Assembly (NCBI GenBank): GCA_014607495.2
Contig: CP053155.1
Coordinates: forward strand, 10,602,001 to 10,666,000
Direction of reading: 5' to 3'
Length of the DNA stretch: 64,000 nt
Source: Carposina sasakii
Lineage: Eukaryota; Arthropoda; Insecta; Lepidoptera; Carposinidae
Shown here: in pieces, positions 1 to 10,725 of the stretch
Numbering within the stretch: position 1 is the stretch's first letter
How the letters are laid out: every line of letters starts with the position of its first letter
Program-made: the position numbers and the translations under genes
The notes under the pieces: model-generated
Seen by the model: the letters and a program-made list of their open reading frames with translations, nothing else
What the model was told of the DNA's origin: nothing
The model's database searches: none

Positions 1-19
1 ATATTTGGGATAAACTTAC

Positions 20-166
20 TCGCTCTCCTTTCTCGCCTTTGGGGCCGTGTAAGCCCCGTTCTCCCTTGTTTCCTTGGTAGCCTCTCTCGCCTTGGGGTCC
101 GGAAAGGCCCATAGGGCCCCGCTCGCCTATGCTAGGATTACTGGACCCGTATAATCCGGTGGATTC
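20..166 (-). CDS. collagen exon (Gly-X-Y), last one inside the window
   Basis: Read on the minus strand, a GCAG acceptor precedes position 166 and a GTAAGT donor follows position 20. The 147-bp exon is phase 0 at both ends (49 codons). About 13 codons come first (starting Glu-Ser-Thr-Gly), with an interruption of the triplet register, and then an unbroken run of Gly-X-Y triplets ([15 protein letters not shown] and so on) continues to the donor. The mix of charged and proline X/Y residues is typical of a secreted or ectodomain collagen triple helix. The gene continues beyond the left edge. Splice sites and triplet pattern are read directly; membership in the same gene as the other exons is inferred from strand, phase and order. 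Confidence 0.85.
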
Positions 167-447
167 CTGCGTTAAAAACCATGATGAGGTATTAGAGGGC
201 TATGGAAGAATAACATGAAGTGCACGTTTGGATTCGTTTGGGGATTATTTATATCCCTTTGTTGTTTTTCCTCATTTCTGTTATAGCATGTTATTGAATT
301 TTATCTTAAATGGTAGCTGTGAAAAGTTAGAAAGGGTTCTGAGAAAAAGTAAAAAAAGTCCAACATTTTGATCTAAAATCTTTTGAAAAACACTGTCACT
401 GTCATTGACACGGATACTAAATCCATAATTTCTCTTACATGTCTTCA

Positions 448-672
<225 letters not shown>

Positions 673-1180
673 CTAAAATAAATAATATGTGATGAAGATT
701 ACTTCGCAGATGGTTTTTTAATAATGGAATGGAATGAATGGTTAAAAAAACATTATTTCATTTCATGACTTATAAATTAACAATCAGAAAATTAATAAAC
801 ATGAGAAGAATCATTAATGAAAAAAAAAATATAACATCTCTATTCAAAGATATATAATTTCATTGAATAGACAACTACCTACCTATAGAATATTCTACGA
901 GCCAATGCAATTACGTTTTCTTATAATACAGGTTCTGGTTACCGAGAATGACAAATTTCCCAAAGGAGCCGCGCCCGATTTTAGTTGTAATACAGTGTTG
1001 TGACCGCTCCGATCCTATTTGCATGTAAAATTACTAAAAATGTACTTACTGTCTCATGTATATTCAATGAAAAGAGTGAGACATAAATAGTACTATGCTC
1101 CTATGGCTGTAGATAGTATATACAGGATGTAATAGAAGGGATATGTTAAGTGAAATTAAATAAAATATTTAAAAAATTCT

Positions 1181-1298
1181 GTCAACCAACCCACCTGCCC
1201 AGCGTGGTGACTATGGGAAAAAACCCCCCTATTGCATAAGTATTCTGGAATGCCCTGGGGGTGATCAACGTCCACAGTGGACTGCAATAGCCTGATGT
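1181..1298 (+). mobile_element. non-LTR retrotransposon 3'-end fragment
   Basis: The stretch has the signature of the family also seen at 7743, 14065 and 19555: 'agcgtggtgactatggg' followed by 'tgccctggggg' and 'cagtggactgcaatag'. It lies in a collagen intron and has no coding capacity. Confidence 0.65.
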
Positions 1299-1465
1299 GA
1301 TGTTATGATTAATAAAATGGGTAATTGATATTCATAGTAATCATCTCGTGAAATCTAAGCGTTATGAGGAGTAGGCAGTAGAAATTACGCTCGGGCATAT
1401 CTATGGCCAACCAAGGTTGAACTTGATATGAAAACATTATATTTTCTGCAGTAATTCATAATTAC

Positions 1466-1603
1466 CGTTTTCCCAGCAACGCCAGTAGTCCCATCAGCAC
1501 CGGTGGGTCCCTGAGGCCCAGGACTTCCTCGAAGGTTGGGCATCATCTCCAGGATCTGAGACAGGTCATTGGCAGTGCATTTACATTGCCCTGACAATGC
1601 GAC
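1466..1603 (-). CDS. collagen exon: Cys-X-Cys linker and first Gly-X-Y triplets
   Basis: This phase 0 exon of 138 bp (46 codons) has an AACAG acceptor before 1603 and a GTAATT donor after 1466 on the minus strand. The product starts VALSGQCKCTAND, continues through an amphipathic-looking LSQILEMM segment, then enters Gly-X-Y triplets (GSP GPQ GPT GAD GTT GVA). A closely spaced cysteine pair before a collagen domain is typical of trimerising linkers in transmembrane collagens. Its phase also fits directly to the membrane-anchor exon at 13000-13188, so the 35-bp exon at 1683-1717 may be alternatively included. Confidence 0.87.
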
Positions 1604-1682
1604 CTGTTAACAGAATATTCATATTTTATTCTATAAAAAAATTGTATTATTAGACAAAATTACTGTTAAAATATTGACTTAC

Positions 1683-1717
1683 ACTGTATCCGATATCTCC
1701 TTTTTCAGCCACAGTAT
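1683..1717 (-). CDS. probable 35-bp collagen microexon
   Basis: On the minus strand the sequence has a TTATTTACAG acceptor before 1717 and a GTAAGT donor after 1683. In the only frame that joins correctly to the next exon it reads (x)TVAEKGDIGYS, with an incomplete first codon that requires a phase 1 upstream exon. The membrane-anchor exon at 13000 ends in phase 0, so a direct join would shift the frame. Either a further exon lies between 1718 and 12999, or this exon is skipped in the transcript that starts at 13188. Strong splice sites and a Gly-containing open frame support it as real, but it is short. Confidence 0.55.
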
Positions 1718-1745
1718 CTGTAAATAAGATTATGTATTTAAGAAG

Positions 1746-1868
1746 CTAATTGGACATAGTTATGCAAACGGGAACCTTATAAATATCAAAATAATCTGCA
1801 ATTTTTTTTAAAATTCGATGTTACTGTTTATGTGGGTTGGTCCCGTTTACATAACTATGTCCAATTAG
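1746..1868. mobile_element. short inverted-repeat MITE (123 bp)
   Basis: Terminal repeats of about 30 bp start CTAATTGGACATAGTTATG at the left end, with the reverse complement ending at 1868. They match with only one or two differences. The interior is AT-rich and noncoding. The element sits just upstream of the collagen microexon. Confidence 0.7.
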
Positions 1869-2663
1869 AAAAGTGCAACAACACATGGCACGGTTGCACT
1901 GCAACAAAATATCCTTTTTATAATTCTGAATTACTTGTCTAGCATTTGGAGATGCAATTTTGTAAAATAAATCTAAATTTATTTCGCATACCTCAATACA
2001 AAATTAAATAAATTCTGCAAGTTTTAACAAAAGGTACAAAACGCTATTAAAATATTAATATTAATAAAAAAATACCTAAGCACACAAGTGTAAAATAAAA
2101 ATTATATTTATTACATATGTGGACGGATTCGTATTTTTCCATACCCGACTGTATCGTACCGTGACAGGCTATTATAATACCTCTCCATAATAAAGACAAA
2201 AACAGTTGTCCAAAGACATTTTGCCGCCATTTTTAATCTCCTTCAACTGACCGGACAATGCTCAGCGACACGATTTTATCAAGCAATTATTTTATTATTT
2301 GGGCCGGGCGTTTCTTAGCAAAAAGGTCACGAAAGAGTCCAAGTGGACTCACGAAAATGTGTCAAGGGAGATTGATGGGTCGCAAAAAGACCCAATTGTC
2401 TAAAAAAAAAAAAACTAAATTGTTACTTACAAGGGTGCGAGATTACTGGCAGTCGATTTTCGTCTGGATTTACCTGAGAAGAAAAGGTTTTGTTAATGAA
2501 CTGTAGATTAAGGTAATATATCATTCTCAATAGGTATAAGATAAATTACTGGTAGTTTTTCCGTCGAATTGACTAAGCATTAGCTGTAATTAAGAAGGTA
2601 TATAATTAATAACGTCTGTAATTAATAACTTGGATGTTTTTCTAAACAGAAAGTTTTCTTTTC

Positions 2664-2804
2664 AGGGCCAATTTTTCCAAAGCACAGATAGCCTATCAGA
2701 AGAATAAAGTTATTGCTGTCTTTCTCTAAAACTCAATCATGATAGAGATAGCATCAACTTTATTCTTCTTATATGCTATATGACGTTTGGAAAAACCGAC
2801 CCTT
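2664..2804. mobile_element. inverted-repeat MITE (~140 bp, ~60-bp arms)
   Basis: The left arm (AGGGCCAATTTTTCCAAA, then AGAAGAATAAAGTT further in) is matched by the reverse complement of the right arm with moderate divergence. The arms make up almost the whole element. Confidence 0.6.
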
Positions 2805-2925
2805 AAAAATAGAACGGATTATACGGAACTACACAAGAAACTGGTTATTTTTGCTTTTGTAGAATTTTACAATAAATACAATTACTAATTTGCAAAGCTC
2901 ACAGCAGAAGTGCAAAGAATATACT

Positions 2926-2992
2926 GACCCGATAGCTCAGTGGGTTAGAGCAAAAGCACGTTTTGCGAAGAGGTCGTGAGTTCAATTGTGAG
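2926..2992 (+). repeat. tRNA-like module, first of a direct pair
   Basis: The module begins GACCCGATAGCTCAGTGG, which is a tRNA acceptor strand plus D arm and A box, and carries a degenerate B box (GAGTTCAATTG). The 3' acceptor strand is missing. It is one half of a dimer with the copy at 3149-3222 and belongs to the same family as the inverted pair near 32.3-32.6 kb. A working tRNA is unlikely. Confidence 0.6.
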
Positions 2993-3148
2993 TTAATATC
3001 TTGATTAAGATAAATTTATAAGACACCTCTTCATAATATAATCCGCTAGGATATGGTTGATTTATTTATATAGCTATCGGGATGAAAAAATAACGTTGCC
3101 AAAAACGTAATGTAAAAGAGATGGTAAAATTCGTCATCCGTGTTAATT

Positions 3149-3222
3149 GACCCGATAGCTCAGTGGGTAAGAGCAAAAGCACGGTTTGCGAAGTGGTCGT
3201 GAATTCAAATCTCTCTCGGGTG
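3149..3222 (+). repeat. tRNA-like module, second of a direct pair
   Basis: The 74-nt module can pair 6 of 7 acceptor positions (GACCCGA with TCGGGTG) and has a good D stem (GCTC/GAGC). The anticodon arm does not fold into a normal 5-7-5 shape and the B box is weak. The preceding sequence (GCTATCGGGATGAAAA, then AGAGATGGTAAAATTCGTCAT) recurs before the copy at 32538. This points to a dispersed tRNA-derived repeat and not a tRNA gene. Confidence 0.6.
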
Positions 3223-3723
3223 TTTATTTTTAATTTTCTTAATAATATTTATAAAAAATATACTATTTATTTAACGAGGGAAGAAATATATTTTTGCAGT
3301 TGATTATGCATTTTCATTATACTTCATTAATGGTATAGATATGAGTATATATGAAAAATAAAAGAAAGGAAAGTTCATATTATGAAGCGGTGTCTTTATC
3401 CCTTTACTAATGTTGTAATATTCTTTAATATCAATACGTGAACATCCAGTCTAATAACCCTTGTAGCAAGGGATAAGCGCGGAAAAATACGAATTTCTCT
3501 CTTTATTCTGATAATTTAATGTACTTATCAATAATGTTGCCTCGATAGTTACCTGTTGTGTTTGTCAATAAAATAAAATACTTCTATTACTGTCTAACTA
3601 CATATTGTAACCTCCTTTATTGACTCAATTAATCTATTTGAAATTTTACATATAGTTGGGAGTACAAAGAAGATATCATACATAGGATAAATTCTGTAGA
3701 CCTTGCGGATAAAGCTGATCTTT
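3223..3723. other. no recognisable feature (intronic)
   Basis: AT-rich sequence. I found no convincing open frame, inverted repeat or known repeat signature. Confidence 0.4.
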
Positions 3724-3850
3724 ATTATAAACTAGGGACCCGCCCCGGCTTTGCACGGGTGTAATGCAAGAGTTAGCGAAATCGGTTCAGCTGTTCTCGA
3801 GATTTGCGCTCAGCAACACATTCAACGATTCATTTTGATTTTATTATTGG
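3724..3850 (+). repeat. dispersed repeat fragment (GC-rich end 'gacccgccccggctttgc')
   Basis: The GC-rich 'ccgccccggctttgcacggg' edge followed by 'cggttcagctgttctcgag' resembles termini of dispersed lepidopteran repeats. It is a fragment with no coding capacity. Confidence 0.4.
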
Positions 3851-4213
3851 TATAATATATAAATCTACAGGTTCCATTTGACTGCTGAACCCTAAAAACG
3901 GAATTTAAGGCTTATTACGAAAGTTCAAAGTAAGAAACAGCTAAGAATAGCTATCTCGGAATTCCAAAACAGACTTATTTTATTGATATCAGAAATAAAA
4001 TTACCAATTTCGCGAAGATACCAAAACAATTGAACAAATATTTTTTATAGCCTTATACAAGCCAACTTCGAAAGATTGTTTCTAAACTTTTACTACCCAA
4101 GGAAGTTAACAAATTATTTCCTAACGGAAATGTTGACCTCAGATTTTGCTCAAAACAAAACGTGCAACATCGATGGAGCTCAAAAGGCTTTAAGTTGCGG
4201 GAATTTTAAGTAG

Positions 4214-4899
4214 GTACAGTCTTCGATCAAATATATGGTAGATACACAATATACGCACGAAAAGTGGCACCGCCAAAAGAAGGCATAAATCAAAAGTTGG
4301 CACTCTTTTAGTGTCAGTCACAATAAGCCTAGCTAGCGTTCAAACGTCTCGCGATGCTAAAAATGAAAAAAAAAAAGATGGATGTTATATTTTCAGTAAG
4401 TACTGTTTTGTAATCAATATTGATAATAATTTGTTCATGGAAACATGTCTTTTTTCCTCATTACTGAATATTTTATATCAATTACAAATACTTCTTACTT
4501 CGCAACTATCCCTTTCGCACACCGGTGCGCTTCGTGTACAAGCGTGAAACAAAAGTAAAAAGTCGAGTATTAATTCTTACAATTTAAGCATTAGAGTTAT
4601 TTTTCTTGATAAATATTTTTAGTTGTGTTTGGTAATAAACTGAACTGTTTGATTGGTTTATTGCTTTAACGCAAATGGCTATATGTCAGAATCAGGTGCA
4701 AATGTGTTACAACTTTATTACTAAGATATAAGGTTAAACTTAACATACTTATGACCCAACTTAAGTCTTTCTAATTATAAGCAACTCCAACAGTGTAGAT
4801 CTGTATAAGTACGTATAAAGTGTTGATGCGGCGACATCGTTTATGCTTGATTTAGTATGAGACTGTGCATCTACCATTCTATTTGATCGAAGGGTACAG
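4214..4899. mobile_element. candidate non-autonomous DNA transposon with ~35-bp inverted ends
   Basis: The left end, CTTCGATCAAATATATGGTAGAT, is mirrored at the right end with a few differences and a small indel. The 685-bp interior shows no transposase. The 78-codon open frame at 4311-4547 inside it looks like chance. Boundaries are approximate and no target duplication was resolved. Confidence 0.5.
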
Positions 4900-5551
4900 T
4901 ATGTTTTTAACATCTAATTTTAGCCACGCAAATTCATATATTTCTCTAAATGAATTAGTTAAGCATCTATAGGTTCTTTTTATAATAATAACTGAACAAA
5001 TTCGTAGGTACCTACGCAAATGCACGATCGATCATGACCACAATCATGACAGAGAGCGAATGAGACCAATATCATTGACTCTTTAATACTTTGGCCATTA
5101 CACTTAACTATTTTTACTCAGTACAGTTGTCTGTAACTTAATTTGCCTTGATTTATGGTATTTTATTTCCTATATGAGGCAGACATAGTAGAGAGACCAA
5201 AAGCCTCTATAGGTAGGTATACTCGTTTACATGTACAGAACGAAATACAGCTGATGTATTCTAGTGAAGCCCCGCATCAGCACAGGACTATGAAGGTACG
5301 ATTGCATATTTGATATGAATAAAATTGAGTTTTATCTAATCTTCGTTCAAATTAAAGAGCTTTAGTTTCTTCTTGCTTGTACGATAATGTTGAGTACAAA
5401 AAGGAAGCTATTATGATTATGTACAAACTTTCCTTTTCTGTCAAGAGTTTTCCCAAGGGAAAAATATATTTTTCTAGAAACATCCTTTTTATCCTAATGC
5501 TCCGTCAGGGTGGTAGCGAGAATGAAGAAGCCACTTATAATATTTATAGTT
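4900..5551. other. no gene seen; one dispersed-repeat scrap
   Basis: The sequence is AT-rich. A short stretch near 5255-5300 ('gtgaagccccgcatcagc') recurs in inverted or altered form near 56310 and 60590, which marks a diffuse dispersed repeat. Nothing else is recognised. Confidence 0.35.
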
Positions 5552-6170
5552 AATAAAATTTAGGTAAAAAAACCTTTTTAAAAACAAGCTTTTATTTAAA
5601 TGCGCTAAAAAGAAAAAATAAACTTTTACACTAAAACTTTTACTGTTAATTTATAACGTCATTTCAAATTTAACACATTTGACACAATTTATATGTTATA
5701 AAAGCTTGTCGCGACATTTAAGTACTCGTATTTACGTTCTTACTTTTAAATGTTTATTAGGCAGCATCTTTGTGTTGATGTTTCAGATTTTCCCATATTG
5801 TTCCCACGCATATCGAAGAAATATCCGTCGACCCTTCCAGAGCTTCGTGTAGAAGAGTAAGAGAGTAATATACAACAGGGTTCGCCCCGGTGCCCCGAGG
5901 TGGTATGTTCACGACATCATGTTATCATGCCACTCAGTCCTCGGCACGGCCTCACCTTGACTTATTAAAAATTTAAAACTAAGAAAGTAAATACGAGTAC
6001 TTAAATGTCGCGACAAGCTTTTATAACATATAAATTGTGTCAAATGTGTTAAATTTGAAATGACGTTATAAATTAACAGTAAAAGTTTTAGTGTAAAAGT
6101 TTATTTTTTCTTTTTAGCGCATTTAAATAAAAGCTTGTTTTTAAAAAGGTTTTTTTACCTAAATTTTATT
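5552..6170. mobile_element. foldback element, ~209-bp arms, 200-bp loop
   Basis: Positions 5552-5760 and 5961-6170 are near-perfect reverse complements of each other. The loop (5761-5960) is distinctly more GC-rich and unlike the arms. The arms contain AAATAAAAGCTTGT, a motif that also ends the repeat at about 6845. The right arm abuts the stop codon of the Helitron helicase fragment at 6180, so the two may belong to one element, or the foldback inserted into it. Confidence 0.75.
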
Positions 6171-6179
6171 TTATACTTT

Positions 6180-6434
6180 TTAGTTTTCACCTGGTAAGTT
6201 CCTAAGTCTGTTCATCTCATTCAACGCATCATTATTGCAAGGTCGTTTGCCAGTTAATTTTGAACAGTCCAGCTCTTCAATGAGGAGCCCTTCTAATGAC
6301 TTCACCCTACTTAAGGCCACATATGCTTGACCAGCGGCAAAGAGCTTCGAGCCCAGGTATACAACGGCATGGTCGACGGTACTTCCCTGCATTTTGTGTA
6401 CCGTACAAGCCCAACATAATATAATTGGTAACAT
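6180..6434 (-). pseudogene. Helitron RepHel, C-terminal helicase fragment
   Basis: The minus-strand frame of 84 codons ends at a stop next to the foldback element. It contains the Pif1/RecD-type SF1 helicase motifs that end a Helitron RepHel protein: [20 protein letters not shown] (motif V region), then [17 protein letters not shown] (motif VI). Upstream on the minus strand (above 6434) the frame is lost, and no Rep domain or earlier helicase motif is present, so this is a small remnant of a protein that is normally over a thousand residues long. It is intronic to the collagen gene and has no host function. Confidence 0.8.
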
Positions 6435-6439
6435 TCTCC

Positions 6440-6850
6440 TTTCTGCAGTACCGTGACACAGTTAACCACGCATTGTCATGCATGAACGTGCATACAAAAT
6501 TTCAACTCAATTGCTTAAAATATCTGTTTCAAAATAGATTTTCAAGTTTTAGAAGTCCGCCATATTGGATTAAGAGTAACGTCACATTTTTTTCGAGTTA
6601 CTCTCAGCTAGCCCTTTAATTTGATACCCATATTGTAGGAATGCATTAAAAATAATTGGTCCGCCATTGTGGGTATGCCGCCATGTTGGATTAAGAATGA
6701 CGTCACACTGTTAATCATGCATTGTCATCCGAACTGAACGTGCTCATCAAATTTCAGCCCAATCGGTTGAGGGCAAGTGCCTTAAAATTGAGTTGTAAGA
6801 TTTCACCCGAACAAACATACATTGCAAGTTAAATAAAAGCTTGTAAAAAG
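6440..6850 (+). repeat. dispersed repeat, possibly Helitron-associated
   Basis: Two diverged units follow one another. Each has 'cacgcattgtcat' or 'catgcattgtcat', then 'aaatttca(a/g)', and 'ttggattaagagtaacgtcac' or 'ttggattaagaatgacgtcac'. The stretch ends TTAAATAAAAGCTTGTAAAA, which resembles the ends of the neighbouring foldback arms. Confidence 0.5.
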
Positions 6851-7288
6851 ATAGAGATTGTTTGATTTTGAACTGAAATCCAACACATTTTTACATTCAG
6901 ATCAAATAAATAATGATCTATCCAAAAGAAAATAAAAGCATAAAATATGCTGAATGTTTTCGGCATAATGCTCCTTAAACCGGGTAAAGCGACTTGACTA
7001 TTAATGAGATGTTCTATAAATTTCCGAACACTGTGTATTTGCGTATGAATGAATAGCTCTACATAGCGTATATAAAAGCTGTAAGGATCGATTGCGTTGA
7101 GATACGAGTGGTATTAGGATGATGTAAGGATTTGTGAAGTTAGGTGAATCCCTTGCACATATTTATTAAATTAAATTAGTTTAGCAGCCATCTTTCATTA
7201 TGTTCGACAGATAATTTGTTTGTATGGAAATTGCATTGCATTTGTATTATTTTGTACTTTATATTATGTAATGTATTTACATTATATT
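6851..7288. other. no recognisable feature (intronic)
   Basis: AT-rich sequence with no open frame or repeat signature that I recognise. The last 15 bases before the LINE at 7304 are its target duplication. Confidence 0.35.
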
Positions 7289-7303
7289 ATGTAATTATCT
7301 TGT

Positions 7304-7618
7304 GCGTGATCGAATCAGAAATAAGGAGATCCGCAGACGTACAAAGATCACCGACATAGCTGAACGGTCCAGCAAGCTGAAGTGGCAATGGGCAGGGCAC
7401 ATAGCTCGAAGAACTGATGGCCGATGGAGTCGGAAAGTTCTAGAGTGGATACCACGTATCGGCAAGCGCAGCGTGGGAAGGCCACCCGCGAGGTGGACGG
7501 ATGACCTGGCCAAGGTTGCGGGCGTCGGTTGGATGCAGGCTGCTTCCGACCGGTCGGAGTGGAGGTTGTTGGGGGAGGCCTATGTCCAACAGTGGACTTC
7601 TCAGGGCTGTAAATGATG
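7304..7618 (+). mobile_element. 5'-truncated non-LTR retrotransposon (RT C-terminus, RTE-like)
   Basis: The insertion is framed by a 15-bp target duplication (ATGTAATTATCTTGT at 7289-7303 and 7619-7633). It is open along its length and encodes the C-terminal end of a non-LTR polyprotein (KLKWQWAGHIARRTDGRW, then RSVGRPPARWTDDL), followed by a short (ATG)n-like tail. The family name RTE is from memory of similar moth proteins. Only about 100 of roughly 1000 codons are present, so it is dead on arrival. An identical-family copy lies at 29393. Confidence 0.9.
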
Positions 7619-7742
7619 ATGTAATTATCTTGTACTTGTTACAAAATTAATAAAGTCGCAAGGACACTGTGATCCAAGGTAAACATAAAAACTCTGTCAA
7701 GTTTGTGTTTGCCGTTCTTCCTTTGGCTTTAGTATTAATTTT

Positions 7743-7958
7743 ACTTCTTCTTCTTCAGCCTATTGCAGTCTACTGCTAGACGGGGTTTTGCCCATAGTCA
7801 CCACGCTGGGCAGGCGGGTTGGTGACAGCAGTATGATTTTCGGACTATGTTGTCAGTACGGGAAGCGCTGCTGCCCATCTCCTGGAAACCCTTAATCGCC
7901 TTGTACGATACCCACAGGCAGGCGTGGTACAAACTCTACTCTGCCGGCACTACGCGGC
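7743..7958 (-). mobile_element. non-LTR 3'-end fragment or SINE
   Basis: Same family as 19555 and 14065: 'cagcctattgcagtctactg' and 'accacgctgggcaggcgggttggtgac', with a (TTC)n edge representing the 3' tail on the minus strand. Noncoding. Confidence 0.65.
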
Positions 7959-8267
7959 TAGTTTTACTTTTAATAATTATTAATTGTATTAATTGAATAA
8001 ATTAAAATATATTACTGTACCCTGATTTGAGCATAAATAATCTTTTCATTTCAAGCTACAACGACCGCACTCTATTTTTTTCTATCACTGGCTTACATAA
8101 ATGTTAGTAGCCTTTTATACTAGTCTTAGTACTGCCATGGTTAGTTTCGAGCGGAGCGGCAGAATATTTTTGTGCTAAATGCTAAAGGTACATTGCAAGG
8201 GTCATTGCACAAAATTTTTCGTATTCCGCGACCATACTTAACAAACTCTTCGGCTGTTATTTATAAT

Positions 8268-8440
8268 ACATACATACATATAATCACGCCTTTAGCCCTT
8301 ACGGGGTAGGCAGAGCACCAAGGGCCGATAGAACCACATGGTAACACTTCTGACCAATTTTGAGGGTATAGTTGAGATGTACAAGTTCGGTTAGTAGTGA
8401 CAGGTGGTCAGCCCATCGCCTACAAAACACCAAGACCCTC
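8268..8440 (-). mobile_element. non-LTR 3'-end fragment with (TATG)n tail
   Basis: The stretch begins with (ATAC)n, i.e. a (TATG/GTAT)n tail on the minus strand, followed by 'taatcacgcc' and 'ggggtaggcagagcaccaag'. The same unit appears in the opposite orientation at 14878-15050 and as a scrap at 15708. Confidence 0.7.
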
Positions 8441-8850
8441 TGATCTCTCTACTGACTTGTACAGTATGCTCGGGAAGAGAAGCAGCATAATACAATATAA
8501 TAATAATATTTATATATCGCATCTAATAAAAAATAACGAAAAAAACCGAAGTTGTGTAACATCAATATACCTAATATATCATTAGATATCTATTTTATAA
8601 ACTGTTTCCAAGCAATTTCCAAGATAGGTACTATACTTAATAAAAACAAAACAAAAATAGCAAATATTTTACCCTAACCATTGTTACTCAGCGTATTCGA
8701 AGGCCAATATCACTGAAATGAAAGTCGAGTCACGCCCAGTCTGAGTGATATCCCTCTAACTACGGACGAAAGACAACTAGAGATGCGATATGTCAATATT
8801 ATACATAGTTATCTAATCACTTAATAATGGCGTTAGAATGCCATATATCT

Positions 8851-9118
8851 GTCGATGGCATATTGTATAACACGCCATATTACAAAACAGCTAGGCTTTT
8901 TGAGTAAATGAAAGAAAAGTCCTTCTAGCACTTCACCGATCGCTTTCGGGAAAGGCTCGCCTCACTCGCTCATTTGTTGAATTGTTATTTGAACTTAAAA
9001 GACCAGATCGATTAAGCAGAAAAAGTGCTAGACGCCAAATTATCTACCTACAAAACTAATACTACTCAAAATGCCTAACCGTTTTGTAATACGGCGTGTT
9101 ATACAAAATGCCTTCGAC
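8851..9118. mobile_element. MITE with ~60-bp imperfect inverted ends
   Basis: The left end reads GTCGATGGCATATTGTATAA, followed by CACGCCATATTACAAAAC. The right end is its reverse complement with scattered differences. The interior of about 150 bp is noncoding. Target duplication not resolved. Confidence 0.7.
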
Positions 9119-9174
9119 GCATCTAATATCTTAGTCATCCGTCCTACCGCTAATGTAGACTTAACAGTCTAACT

Positions 9175-9370
9175 CAGGGATTCCCGAACTTTTATTCCTC
9201 ATAGACCCCTTTCAAAAGTTATCTGGTTCTGGTGGACCCCCTGGACCCCCTACAGGCCCACATCACATACAAATTAAATGTGAACCCTCATTTTTTCACG
9301 CCAACGTAGACCCCCATCGAGTCTCATGTGGACCCCTGGGGGTCCACCTGGACCACTTTGGGAACCACTG
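9175..9370. mobile_element. hAT-type MITE (196 bp)
   Basis: The ends are CAGGGATTCCCGAAC and the reverse complement of CAGTGGTTCCCAAAG, typical hAT (Charlie-like) inverted repeats. They are flanked by 8-bp duplications, GTCTAACT (9167-9174) and GTCTAACC (9371-9378), one mismatch apart. The interior is rich in GGACCCCCTGG-type sequence that mimics collagen codons but has no splice sites. Confidence 0.85.
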
Positions 9371-9378
9371 GTCTAACC

Positions 9379-10725
9379 CAATCATACATTTGCGGTTGCA
9401 TGGATGAATTGACTGTTGGCATAATATACCTAACACAGACAATCAGAAATCTCTACCTATATTTTTTATATCTGTGAGAGTAATAACGTATGTGTAGAGA
9501 TTGACAGAAGGTTTGACTGTGAGTACATGCAAAATTGTCATATGGTGCATATACTCACATGCAAACGCTCATGATTTAAAATTAAAATATACCTATATGT
9601 GTATTAGGTATATTTGTGTATGTGTGTATGCATGAATATGGAATGAATAAACACTACTACTAACATAGATTAAGAAACTACTAACAAAAGATGTGGTACA
9701 GTTATACGAAATAAATGACAAAATAAAAATAAAAATCACATTTTCTTCCTATTAACACGACTTTTCTATAAAAAAAAACTTTGTTAGGTCACTTAACACA
9801 CCTCCTTTGGTTCATGCTTCATGTCTCTAACTGATATAATTTATAAATAATTCATACGAATAGATATCCAGCGGATATCTGGTAAGGTTCTTTGTGTAGC
9901 TATTCGGGTGATTTTAGATTACAAACTTAGTCAGTTTGCTTGAAATCCTTACGTACACAGAATGTTTTTAGGGTTCCTTGATACGGTTTTAGCTAGCCAT
10001 TAATATACCTGTTAGTTAATGAAATAGTGGATGAATCGGGGAGTCCTTTTCTCGTTCTTGGGCTGGTGCTTATACTTGTACATGAAATTTAAATTTACTT
10101 ATGCTAAATTATTGATAATCAATTGAAGACATAAAAATATTGATAAAAATTTTGAAATCCCTTTCATCTGAATCATGATCTAGAATGAAGGTTAGTTTTA
10201 ATTAACATTACGTTTGATGTTTGAGTAATTTTGCTTGGTTGTCTCTCACAACCCCTATTAGACCTCTTTTTCTTTTCATATAAAACTAAAACAACATTCT
10301 CGACCAATTGACCATGGATCCAACTTTCAGTACGTGCTACTCACAACCGGCCGGATTTCCTATGCTAAAACTTCCGTGAGAATTTTACACATGACGAGAT
10401 TCGAGTCAAATAAATGCTCGTGTTTGGCAAAAAGGGCAAAGGGATTCCTCACACGATTGTTTTGCTCCTCCAATCATCATAAAGTCGATTTGAATACGAA
10501 TTTTATGCTCAGTTTATTGAACTTTTTAAAAGTTGGGGGTCGAATAAGCAATACCTGATATTGTTATTGGTTCAAATCCGATATTTTACGCTATGATACG
10601 AGTATTATGTTCACTTGGATATATTTATGGCAATTTTTGGATATCTGGAAATATTTGATATCTTTATGTCGAAGCTGATTTAAATGTAATTTCACATGTG
10701 CCGAATATTAAAAGCAGTTATGTAA
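9379..10725. other. no recognisable feature (intronic)
   Basis: AT-rich sequence. The open frame at 10334-10558 lacks family resemblance and looks like chance. No repeat boundaries were resolved. Confidence 0.35.

Noticed and set aside
9220..9365. Possible extra collagen exon (GGACCCCCTGG words)
   Set aside because: Lies inside a hAT MITE with proper ends and target duplication, and has no splice sites in a collagen frame.
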